NCBI GenBank assembly: GCA_041395205.1
Contig: JAWLAZ010000002.1
Location: 558,001 to 622,000, forward strand
From: JAHEFU01 sp041395205
Lineage (GTDB): Bacteria > 4484-113 > JAFGCY01
DNA length: 64,000 nt
Reading direction: 5' to 3'
Positions 33,107 through 40,459 of this stretch are shown piece after piece; the first letter of the stretch is position 1, and every line of letters begins with the position of its first letter. A program made the position numbers and the translations under genes. The notes beneath the pieces were generated by a model, which worked only from the letters and a program-made list of their open reading frames with translations, did not search any database and had not been told where the DNA came from.

Positions 33107-33134
33107 ATCATATCATGACTTTATGTTACAGCAA
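33107..33134 (-). promoter_or_regulatory. Promoter of the DUF3800 gene
   Basis: Minus strand: TTGCTG (33129-33134), 16 nt, TATGAT (33107-33112), about 78 nt before the ATG, in AT-rich DNA. Confidence 0.5.
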
Positions 33135-33217
33135 ATATCATAAATGAAACGAAATGTCTTGTGCAAATGAATAACTGAGACGGCGTCAATCGGGTTCGTA
33201 CACTTGAAAAGATGGAC

Positions 33218-33604
33218 TCAGCCCTTGACCGGGGCGTTGTCCTCCAGCCGCGGGGCCTCTTCCTCCGTCAGTTCGACGCGCAGTGGCAGGACCTGACCGG
33301 AGCGTACATTCACCTCCCGCACGGCGGGCCAGGGCTTGTCCTTGCCATCCACGAAGCGCAGCTCATAGCTTCCCGGGAGGATGTGCCTGAACTCGCCGAT
33401 ACCACGGATGTTCGTGCTCGTGCGGCGGCTGATGCGCCCGTCCGTGCTTTCCAGCAGGATGTCACACTGGCGCTGCAGGCCCTGCAGCGTCACCGATACG
33501 GTGATCGTGGCCGGCTCGGGATCGAAGCAGGACTGCAGCGGCAGGAGCGCCGCCAGCAGCAGCACAAGCAGGATCCGCGGGTTGCAGGGTCGCAGCGGCA
33601 TCAC
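33218..33604 (-). CDS. Lipoprotein with carboxypeptidase-regulatory-like domain
   Basis: 128 residues; signal peptide with lipobox PLQSC (Cys about 26). The mature part is a single beta-sandwich: TITVSVTLQGLQRQCDILLES, GIGEFRHILPGSYELRFVDGK and a strand-rich end. It has the same plan as the lipoproteins at 31498 and 36003 though sequence similarity is low. It begins 3 nt after the aminotransferase stop codon and is probably co-transcribed with it. ATGs at codons 1 and 2 are equivalent. Confidence 0.72.
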   Translation of the reverse strand: MMPLRPCNPRILLVLLLAALLPLQSCFDPEPATITVSVTLQGLQRQCDILLESTDGRISRRTSTNIRGIGEFRHILPGSYELRFVDGKDKPWPAVREVNVRSGQVLPLRVELTEEEAPRLEDNAPVKG

Positions 33605-33607
33605 GGC

Positions 33608-34816
33608 TCAGGCCAGGCTGGCAAAGGCCTCACGCAGCAGGTCGATGGCCTTCTGGATGTTCTCACGGCTGTTGGCATAACTCAGGCGCAGGTAGCCCTC
33701 ACCGTTCTTCCCGAAGGAAGTCCCGGCCAGCAGCGCCACGCCGTAGTTCTGCAGGATGTAGCGCTGCACGTCGAGGCTGGTGCGGCCGGCCTTCTCGGTG
33801 TATTCCTTGATGTTCGGGAAGACGTAGAACGCACCCTTGGGCATCGTGCAGCTCACGCCGGGAATGCTGTTGAGGCCATCCACGATCAGGCTGCGGCGCG
33901 CCTTGAACTCGGCGATCATCGCCTGGCTGCCGCTCTGGTCACCGAGCAGGGCCTCAATCCCCGCCACCTGGGTGAAGGCCGCGGTGCAGCTGAAGCTGTT
34001 CGTTGCAAGCAGCGTCAGGCGCTTGGCCAGCGCCGGGCTCGTCACGCTGAAGCCCAGCCTCCAGCCGGTCATCGCGTAGGTCTTGGAATGCCCGTCCAGG
34101 AAGATCAGCTGGTCGCGGAACTCCGGCACCTTCAGCATGCTGGCGTGCTCGCCCTCGTAGACGAAGCGGTTGTAGATCTCATCGCTGAGCACATAGAAGC
34201 CGTACTCACGGGCCAGCTCGGCCACGAAGTCCAGGTCGCCCTGGGTCAGCACCCCGCCGGTCGGGTTCTGCGGGGTGTTCAGGTAGAACAGCTTGGTCCT
34301 GTTGCTGACCAGCTGCTTGAGCTGCTCATGGTCAAAGCGGAAGCCGGTGTCCTCGGTGAGCGGCAGGCGCTTGATCACGCCGCCCATCAGCTGCACCGCC
34401 GCCTCGTAGCCCGGGTAGGTCGGATCGAAGATGATCACCTCATCGCCCGGATCCACGAGCGCCATCGCCGTCAGGAACACGATCGGCTTGGCACCGGGAT
34501 AGATCACGATGTTCTCGCCGGTCACGCCCTCCACGCCGTAGCGCTGGCAGACGTACTCCGCATACTTCTCACGGTGCTCCATCGCTCCGGCGCTGCCGGT
34601 GTAATGCGTATAGCCGTGGTCCAGCGCCCAGTGCGCCTTGTCGATGATGTTGCGGGGCGTGTCGAAATCAGGCTCGCCGATCTGCAGGTGCACGATGTCG
34701 CGGCCCTGGGCCTCCAGTGCCTTGGCCTGGGCCAGCACGACGAATGCATCCTCGGTACCGCAGTCGTTCAGCCGGTTGGCGAAACGATCGGTGAAGTGCG
34801 GCTTTGCAGAGCTCAT
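33608..34816 (-). CDS. Class I/II aminotransferase (aspartate aminotransferase-like)
   Basis: 402 residues, fold type I PLP enzyme. Motifs: DIVHLQIGEPDFDTP near the N-terminus, GAKPIVFLTAMALVDPGDEV, the Asn of NTPQNPTGG (about 197), DEIYNRFVY (about 226), and the PLP lysine in GHSKTYAMTGWRLG (about 247). This group includes aspartate, alanine/valine and N-succinyldiaminopimelate aminotransferases; the sequence does not settle which. Followed by a small lipoprotein gene and divergent from purM. The likely role is amino acid synthesis with glutamate as donor. Confidence 0.88.
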   Translation of the reverse strand: MSSAKPHFTDRFANRLNDCGTEDAFVVLAQAKALEAQGRDIVHLQIGEPDFDTPRNIIDKAHWALDHGYTHYTGSAGAMEHREKYAEYVCQRYGVEGVTGENIVIYPGAKPIVFLTAMALVDPGDEVIIFDPTYPGYEAAVQLMGGVIKRLPLTEDTGFRFDHEQLKQLVSNRTKLFYLNTPQNPTGGVLTQGDLDFVAELAREYGFYVLSDEIYNRFVYEGEHASMLKVPEFRDQLIFLDGHSKTYAMTGWRLGFSVTSPALAKRLTLLATNSFSCTAAFTQVAGIEALLGDQSGSQAMIAEFKARRSLIVDGLNSIPGVSCTMPKGAFYVFPNIKEYTEKAGRTSLDVQRYILQNYGVALLAGTSFGKNGEGYLRLSYANSRENIQKAIDLLREAFASLA

Positions 34817-34944
34817 GGGTCCTCCAGTTCAATGCAGGCGGGTCCCCGTGCGGGTCCGCTGCTGATACGCAGAAAGTATAGCGCCAAAAGCAGTGTTAAA
34901 ATCTGCTCGCGATTAAACCCCGAAAAGCCCCGGAGATCCCACAC

Positions 34945-35988
34945 ATGTCGCAGAAACCACTCGACTATCAGGCCAGCGGTGTGAGCATCGCGGCCCAGGA
35001 TGAGGCCATTGCCGCCTTCCGGCGCGACGTGGAATCCACGCATGGTCCGGAAGTCGTGGCCGGAGTCGGTGCCTTCGGCGCCGCCTTCCAGCCCAGCCTT
35101 TTTGGGATCAGCGCTCCGGTGCTCGTCAACAGCACCGACAGCCTCGGCACCAAGACCATCGTCCACAGCCGCTTCGGCACATGGGAGAACGCCGGCCGAG
35201 ATGTGGTGGGCTGCGTGGTGAATGACATCATCTGCAGCGGGGCGCGGCCGCTCTACTTCCTCGACTATCTCGGCATCAACAAGGTCGTGCCGGAGCAGAT
35301 CCACCAGATGGTCGGCAAGGGCATCGCCGCCGCCTGCCGTGAAATCGGCTGCGCGCTGATCGGCGGTGAGATCGCGGAGATGCGTGACGTCTACAAGCCG
35401 GGCGATTTCGACCTGGCGGGCTTCGCCGTGGGGATGGTCGACCGCAGCCGGATGCTGGACGGATCAGCCTGCCGCGAGGGCAGTGTACTGATCGGCCTGC
35501 GCTCCAACGGCGTGCACTGCAATGGCTTTTCGCTGGTCCGGGCTGCCTTCAGTGAGCTCAACCACGACCAGTGGACCTGCCACAACGAGGCCCTCGGCTC
35601 CTCGCTGGCGCATGCCCTGCTGCAACCGACTGTCTGTTATGCAAATGCGGTCGGAGAGGCCTGCAACGCAGGCCTGCTGCAGGCTGCGGCCCACATCAGC
35701 GGCGGCGGGCTGCAGGACAATGTGCCACGGGTGGTCCCGGACGGCCTGGATGTAGAACTGGATCGGGCGGCGATTTCCGTTTTACCCGTGTTTGATATAA
35801 TTCAGAGCCACGGAAACATCTCACGGGATGAGATGTGGCACGTATTCAACATGGGGATCGGGTTTGTGGTCGTGGTATCCCCCGAGGCCGTGGATGACGT
35901 AATGCGCATCTGCGGGGAGCATTCCCCGCAGTTGATCGGCAGGCTCACCCGTGGCAGCGGAGCGGCGGAACTGCGATTCAGGGACTGA
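34945..35988 (+). CDS. purM: Phosphoribosylformylglycinamidine cyclo-ligase
   Basis: AIR synthetase of purine synthesis (FGAM to AIR, ATP-dependent), 347 residues. Signatures: LDYQASGVSIAAQDEAI at the N-terminus, STDSLGTKTIVH (about 63-74), DVVGCVVNDIICSGARPLYFLDYL, ALIGGEIAEMRDVY, SNGVHCNGFSLVR, and AHISGGGLQDNVPRV near 250. All typical; length is standard. It stands alone, without other pur genes, and the next gene downstream is a lipoprotein about 14 nt away. Confidence 0.96.
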   Translation: MSQKPLDYQASGVSIAAQDEAIAAFRRDVESTHGPEVVAGVGAFGAAFQPSLFGISAPVLVNSTDSLGTKTIVHSRFGTWENAGRDVVGCVVNDIICSGARPLYFLDYLGINKVVPEQIHQMVGKGIAAACREIGCALIGGEIAEMRDVYKPGDFDLAGFAVGMVDRSRMLDGSACREGSVLIGLRSNGVHCNGFSLVRAAFSELNHDQWTCHNEALGSSLAHALLQPTVCYANAVGEACNAGLLQAAAHISGGGLQDNVPRVVPDGLDVELDRAAISVLPVFDIIQSHGNISRDEMWHVFNMGIGFVVVVSPEAVDDVMRICGEHSPQLIGRLTRGSGAAELRFRD

Positions 35989-36002
35989 TCCGGAGGAACA
36001 GG

Positions 36003-36377
36003 ATGAAAATCACTCTTATCAAGCTGGCAGTGCTGCTGGCCGTCGCGTCGATCAGTGCCCAGCTTTACTCCTGCGACAAGCTGCAGAACATCAAGGGCTC
36101 AATCGCCGGCCAGGTGATTGATGAGAACGGCGTGCCGATGGGCTTCACCTCCGTGGCCGTACTTGACGAGAACGGCGCGGAGCTCACCCGTCAGACCACC
36201 AACAACGAGGGCGGCTACTTCATCAGCGAACTGAGTGCCGGCACCTATTCGCTGGAGGTCTGGGTGATGGGTACGGAAAAGATGGAGATCATCTCCGGCA
36301 ACGATACGAACGTCAAGCTCGGCATCGGCAAGACCGAAACCGTTGACCTGACGGTCAAGATGCCCGAGAAGAAGTAG
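36003..36377 (+). CDS. Lipoprotein with carboxypeptidase-regulatory-like domain
   Basis: 124 residues behind an AGGAGGA-type ribosome-binding site. Lipobox QLYSC (Cys about 24), then a single prealbumin-like beta-sandwich with the classical pattern GQVIDENGVPMGFTSVAVLDENGAE ... GGYFISELSAGTYSLEV and VDLTVKM at the end. Probably on the same transcript as purM, though unrelated in function. Third of three such small lipoproteins within 5 kb. Binding partner unknown. Confidence 0.78.
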   Translation: MKITLIKLAVLLAVASISAQLYSCDKLQNIKGSIAGQVIDENGVPMGFTSVAVLDENGAELTRQTTNNEGGYFISELSAGTYSLEVWVMGTEKMEIISGNDTNVKLGIGKTETVDLTVKMPEKK

Positions 36378-36389
36378 CACCGGGCCGGG

Positions 36390-36416
36390 TAAAGCCCGGG
36401 CAATCACTGCCGATCT
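36390..36416 (+). promoter_or_regulatory. Sigma-28 (FliA/SigD)-type flagellar promoter
   Basis: TAAA (36390-36393), exactly 15 nt, GCCGATCT (36409-36416); the consensus is TAAA-N15-GCCGATAA. It ends 8 nt before the first codon of the motE-like gene. The spacer also contains one arm of a GCCGGG/CCCGGG hairpin that may end the preceding transcript. Confidence 0.8.
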
Positions 36417-36424
36417 ATAGCGCA

Positions 36425-37237
36425 GTGACAACGAATGACTTACAAGCGAGATCCCGCAGCAGCCGCAGAGCCGGCCTGCGGGATTTCCATTTCTCCCGCA
36501 TCCCGCGCCGCGGTTTCACCCGTGTGAGCCTGGTGCTGGCGATTGCCATCTTCGCGCTGGTCTCGCTGCTGGCGGGCATCCAGGCCGGCGACATCGACCT
36601 CGCGGGCATGCTCCCCGCAGGCAAGTCCGCGAAGAAGGCCGCGAAACCGCAGAACCCCCTGCTGCTGGCCAGCCCTGCTCCCAGCGACGCAGCTGCGGAA
36701 GATCCCACAGCCGCAGCGGAGGCTGCCGTGCCAACTGAACCGCTGGTCGCAGCCGTGCCCGAGGGCGCGCTGCGCATCGACGGCCGCACGCGCCAGCTGA
36801 TCTGCCGTGCCTTCGGCCGGATGGACCCCGTGTTCGCCGCCGAACGGCTGACTGCCCTCAATGACAACGATGCCACGCTCGTGCTGAGCTGCCAGAAGCG
36901 CCGCGACCTGGCCTTCATCCTGGAATCAAGCGAACCCGCGGTGGCTGCCAACTGGGTCAACATCCTGCTGCAGATGGATGATGCGCAGCAGCTGCTGCCC
37001 CCCGGTGAGAGCATCCTCGACCAGGTGAACGAATCGCTTGATGCCGCACCGCCGGCCGAGGCTGACAATCTCGTGCAGCCCACTGCCGGGCCCGCCGTCG
37101 CCATGCGGCCGGACTTCATGCTCAGCCCGGAGGAGCATGCGGCCTTCCTCGCTCAATTCCCGCAGTACCGTGCCGATACGGATACGGCGAGAGGGAGCGT
37201 GATTCCCGTGATTTCCGATTTCGAACTGACTGACTAG
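36425..37237 (+). CDS. MotE/YlxF-like flagellar protein
   Basis: 270 residues: a basic N-terminal stretch, one transmembrane helix (about 33-52), a Pro/Ala-rich linker (about 62-110) and a soluble domain (about 115-200) with the helix pattern ICRAFGRMDPVFAAERLTAL and LAFILESSEPAVAANWVNIL that resembles the MgtE-N-like domain of MotE, a chaperone for MotC. As in Bacillus (ylxF), it lies directly before fliK. First gene behind the sigma-28-type promoter. The start at 36425 is GTG, with ATG absent in the first 30 codons; a start inside the TM-proximal region is possible. The MotE assignment rests on domain pattern plus context. Confidence 0.6.
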   Translation: MTTNDLQARSRSSRRAGLRDFHFSRIPRRGFTRVSLVLAIAIFALVSLLAGIQAGDIDLAGMLPAGKSAKKAAKPQNPLLLASPAPSDAAAEDPTAAAEAAVPTEPLVAAVPEGALRIDGRTRQLICRAFGRMDPVFAAERLTALNDNDATLVLSCQKRRDLAFILESSEPAVAANWVNILLQMDDAQQLLPPGESILDQVNESLDAAPPAEADNLVQPTAGPAVAMRPDFMLSPEEHAAFLAQFPQYRADTDTARGSVIPVISDFELTD

Positions 37238-37280
37238 CGCGAAGGAAAGCGCAATCCATGCACTGAAAGGAGGTGCGTAC

Positions 37281-39434
37281 ATGAACCAGCTGGCAATGCT
37301 GCCCGTTGGCGAACAGGCCCTGGCCGGGCTGCCCGCAGCGGCAGGCATACCCGGCGAAGCGCGGGGAGCCCCGCCCGATGCGGCGGCCTTCTCCCTGATG
37401 CTCGGTGAACATCTCTGGACCTTGTCCCGCCCCGGCGGGACTGGAGGGGATGAAACAGCGGAAGGCGCACTGCCCGTGGCCGGCCAGGGAGAGGCGGATG
37501 CCAATCCCCTGAAGCTGCTGCGCGGCCTGCTGGCCGAGGCCGTGAATCTCGCCGTTGACAACGCCGGTGGCGCCGAACAGCTTGCCGGGCAGCTGCTCTC
37601 GCGGATCCGTGAGGCCCTGGCCGGTCTGGCGGAGATTCCCGGAGACGGTGCCGGGACGGGCGAGTCCACAGAGCAGGCAGGCAGTGCCAGCCTGGCTGTG
37701 AACGGTGAAGGCGCAAGCATTTCACTGCCGCCGGGTCTGAGCCGCCTGCTCAACCAGGCGCGTCCTGAGCCCAGTGGCAACCTTGAGTCCGTAGCGGCCG
37801 GGGAAGCTGTGGAGCATGCTGACAGGCCGGTTCCGCATGAATCGAAACAGCAGCCTGCCAACCCTGCCCTGCTCATGCCGCTGCTGCGCCAGGTGCTGCA
37901 GGAATTCTTCAGTGAACTGCGCGCGGCGGCTCCCGAGCTGGAACTGCAGCCTGTGAGCAGCGGTCCGGCGCTTCCGCCGCCGGTGCTCGCGGCCGGCTCC
38001 GCTCCGGACAAGGCCCAGCCCAGCCCGGAGATCCCGGATCCGATCCAGCTGTTCGCCGAATCTGACAGGCCGGTCGGCAGCCCGGGCGGCCTGGAGAACA
38101 CGTCCGGGCAATCCATTGACAACACCGTCACTCTGCGCAGCGCCGCACAGCCCGGCCAGTCCGGGAGCAGCCCGCTGCTGGCAACGGACAAGGCAGTGCT
38201 CAGTCCCTCCGCGCGCTGGTTCAACAGCCAGGCGGGGCCGCAGCTGCCGCAGCCGCAGGCCATTCCCGCGATGCTGCAGGGCCCTGCGCCGACTGCCCAG
38301 CCGGCTGTCCAGCCCGCACAGCCTGGTGCGGCAGCGGCCCGGCAGCCGGTAACCGTGACCAGCCAGACCCTGGAACTGCCGGACGGCCAGTCCCTGCAGC
38401 TGCGGCTCAGGGCTGAAACTGCCAACGCACTTGACCCGACCAGCCGCTTCACGCTCAGCCTCGCCGATCCTGACAACCCGGAGGGGGAGCTGGAGATCGG
38501 CATGGAACTGAGCAGCCGCGGCCCGGACAGACTGTTCACTGCCGCTGAAATGCAGCGTGTCAGTGCTGCCCTGCAGCAGGTGCTCAGCGGTGACGGCATT
38601 GCCCAGGCGGCAGCAGCGCCCGGCCGCAGCACCACACGGATGGAGGCCAGCCCGGCCCCCGCACGCTCCGTCGCCATCCCGGAAGCGGATCTGGCAACGG
38701 AGGGCGTGGATGCCCCGGACACGGTGCAGACTGCCGGTCCCACACGCAGTACGGCTCCGGCCCACAGCGGCCAGGAAGGCAACGAAGGTGACGACTCCCC
38801 GCGGGGAGCGGCGGTTCCCGAGACGGACAAGGCCGAGGTCCAGCCGGCTGCGGCTCCCGCTGCCAGTGAGCGGGCCTCGCTGCTGAGCTCCGTGCTCAGC
38901 CGCCGGGGCAGCCATGAGCGTGGCAATGCCGCTCCCGGGCAGGACCTGCCGGGCAGTGTCAGCCAGCCCCGCGAGCGCGTGCTGCACCCCGTGGAGAACG
39001 GCAGCCTGAGCCTGCAGCCGCAGCTCAGCGCCCATCCGCAGGCCGCGGACAGCGTGCCCGGACGCCTGCTGCAGTTCAGTGCCCCGCAGGTCGGCACCGG
39101 GATCAGCGGCTATGCCCTCGATGAACTGCGCCAGCAGCTGCTGGACAAGGTCAGCGAGTTCCGCAATGCCGGGGACGGCCTCTACAACATGAAGCTCGAT
39201 CTCTACCCGAAGGAACTCGGGCGGATGGTCGTCAATCTCGCCGTGCGCGGTGACAACGTCGCCCTGCAGGTCGCGGTGCTGAGCCGCGGCCAGCGCAGCG
39301 AGCTGCAGCGCAGCCTGGACGCCCTGAAGGACAGCCTCGAGGAGGACGGCCTGAACGTGGTGGACCTGCGCGTGCTGGACATCGGGGAGCCTGCGGGTGG
39401 CAACCGCAATGCGAGCCAGGAGGGAAGGAGCTAG
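37281..39434 (+). CDS. fliK: Flagellar hook-length control protein
   Basis: 717 residues starting at ATG 37281 with a textbook AAAGGAGGTG ribosome-binding site. The long N-terminal and middle part is low-complexity, Pro/Ala/Gln/Glu-rich, the ruler-like region typical of FliK. The conserved C-terminal hook-length domain (about 610-700) has LYNMKLDLYPKELGRMVVNLAV and LQVAVLSRGQRSELQRSLDALKDSL. It measures hook length and switches secretion to filament proteins by acting on FlhB. Longer than the common 400-residue proteins, consistent with a long ruler or a long hook. Coupled to flgD: the stop is at 39434 and the ATG at 39435. Confidence 0.93.
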   Translation: MNQLAMLPVGEQALAGLPAAAGIPGEARGAPPDAAAFSLMLGEHLWTLSRPGGTGGDETAEGALPVAGQGEADANPLKLLRGLLAEAVNLAVDNAGGAEQLAGQLLSRIREALAGLAEIPGDGAGTGESTEQAGSASLAVNGEGASISLPPGLSRLLNQARPEPSGNLESVAAGEAVEHADRPVPHESKQQPANPALLMPLLRQVLQEFFSELRAAAPELELQPVSSGPALPPPVLAAGSAPDKAQPSPEIPDPIQLFAESDRPVGSPGGLENTSGQSIDNTVTLRSAAQPGQSGSSPLLATDKAVLSPSARWFNSQAGPQLPQPQAIPAMLQGPAPTAQPAVQPAQPGAAAARQPVTVTSQTLELPDGQSLQLRLRAETANALDPTSRFTLSLADPDNPEGELEIGMELSSRGPDRLFTAAEMQRVSAALQQVLSGDGIAQAAAAPGRSTTRMEASPAPARSVAIPEADLATEGVDAPDTVQTAGPTRSTAPAHSGQEGNEGDDSPRGAAVPETDKAEVQPAAAPAASERASLLSSVLSRRGSHERGNAAPGQDLPGSVSQPRERVLHPVENGSLSLQPQLSAHPQAADSVPGRLLQFSAPQVGTGISGYALDELRQQLLDKVSEFRNAGDGLYNMKLDLYPKELGRMVVNLAVRGDNVALQVAVLSRGQRSELQRSLDALKDSLEEDGLNVVDLRVLDIGEPAGGNRNASQEGRS

Positions 39435-39884
39435 ATGGAGATACTGAACACCCTGCCCGCGAATCTCGCCAACGGCGTGAACCAGCGGACCGTGCGCCTG
39501 CCTGATCCGGAGAACCCGGTGATCGCCGGTCCCGAGCAGACCGACAGCGGCCAGGACTTCATGCGCCTGATGATGGAACAGCTGCGCCACCAGGACCCGC
39601 TCAATCCGGCGGACGGTGCGCAGTTCACCCAGCAACTGGCGACGATGAACAGCCTGCAGGCCCTGCTCGACATCAAGGGCCTGCTGGAGAACCAGTCCAC
39701 GGGCTCGGGCCTCGATGAGGCCACCGCCCTGCTGGGCTACACGGTTGAGGGCGTGGATGCCAACGGGACCCTCGTGGAGGGCCATGCCGACAGCGTCGAG
39801 GTGCTGGAAGGCGTGCCGATGCTGCTTGTGGGAGACAAGCTGCTGCTGCCGGGACAGGTGGTCTCGGTGCGCGAGGCACAGTAG
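39435..39884 (+). CDS. flgD: Flagellar hook capping protein, short form
   Basis: 149 residues. Contains the FlgD core DFMRLMMEQLRHQDPLNPADGAQFTQQLATMNSLQAL (about 42-78), which directs export and capping, and a C-terminal segment with GYTVEGVDANG and LLLPGQVVSVREAQ. As in Firmicutes-type YlxG proteins, the large C-terminal Tudor/FnIII part of enterobacterial FlgD is missing. Spacing to fliK is zero bases, so coupling is probable. It forms the scaffold under which FlgE subunits polymerise. Confidence 0.93.
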   Translation: MEILNTLPANLANGVNQRTVRLPDPENPVIAGPEQTDSGQDFMRLMMEQLRHQDPLNPADGAQFTQQLATMNSLQALLDIKGLLENQSTGSGLDEATALLGYTVEGVDANGTLVEGHADSVEVLEGVPMLLVGDKLLLPGQVVSVREAQ

Positions 39885-39929
39885 TGGATGGACGGGAGAT
39901 AGCCAGGATGGCTGATGGAGGAGAGCAGG

Positions 39930-40328
39930 ATGGTTGAGGGACTCTTGCCGGGCCAGATCCGCCCGGTGGCAGCGGGACAGCAGGCGGGGCCTGCGGTCCG
40001 CCGCCAGGAAGTGCCGGATGTGCGGTTCAGGCAGTTCCTGGACGAATCGCTCAGGAGCGACGGCGGCGTGAAGTTCAGCGCACATGCGCTGAAGCGGATC
40101 AGCAGCCGCGGGATCGAACTGGGCAACAGGGAGATGAGTGAGATCGAGGACGCCGTCAGGCGTGCCGCCTCCAAGGGCTCAAGGGACAGCCTGCTGATGG
40201 CGGAGGACTTCGCACTGGTTGTCAACATACCGTCGCGCACGGTGATCACGGCCATGGACCGTGGCGCCATGCGCGAGGGGGTGATCACGAACGTTGACAG
40301 CGCCGTGTTCCTGCAGGGAACGCGGTAG
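39930..40328 (+). CDS. Flagellar operon protein, TIGR02530 type
   Basis: 132 residues from ATG 39930, preceded by GGAGGAGAGCAGG; an ATG at 39915 in the same frame is the alternative. The conserved core KFSAHALKRISSRGIEL ... DAVRRAASKG ... SLLMAEDFALVVNIPSRTVITAMDR ... ITNVDSAV matches the small flagellar operon proteins found between flgD and flgE in Firmicutes, Spirochaetes and others. Its position is the same here. The function is not established; proposed roles concern hook assembly. Confidence 0.88.
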   Translation: MVEGLLPGQIRPVAAGQQAGPAVRRQEVPDVRFRQFLDESLRSDGGVKFSAHALKRISSRGIELGNREMSEIEDAVRRAASKGSRDSLLMAEDFALVVNIPSRTVITAMDRGAMREGVITNVDSAVFLQGTR

Positions 40329-40459
40329 GACAGCCCCGGCAGGGGCCAGATCAGGAGCGGTGAGCCGGACCATCCCCACCGGATGGAAGCTCAGGGACCC
40401 GCCGCCGGCAGCGGCGGGCCGCTCCTCCATGCAGCTTTCAATCATGGAGGAACCAGAAC

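Noticed and set aside
37722..40085. Long minus-strand frame opposite fliK/flgD
   Set aside because: Opposite to well supported flagellar genes, low-complexity translation, no start signal.
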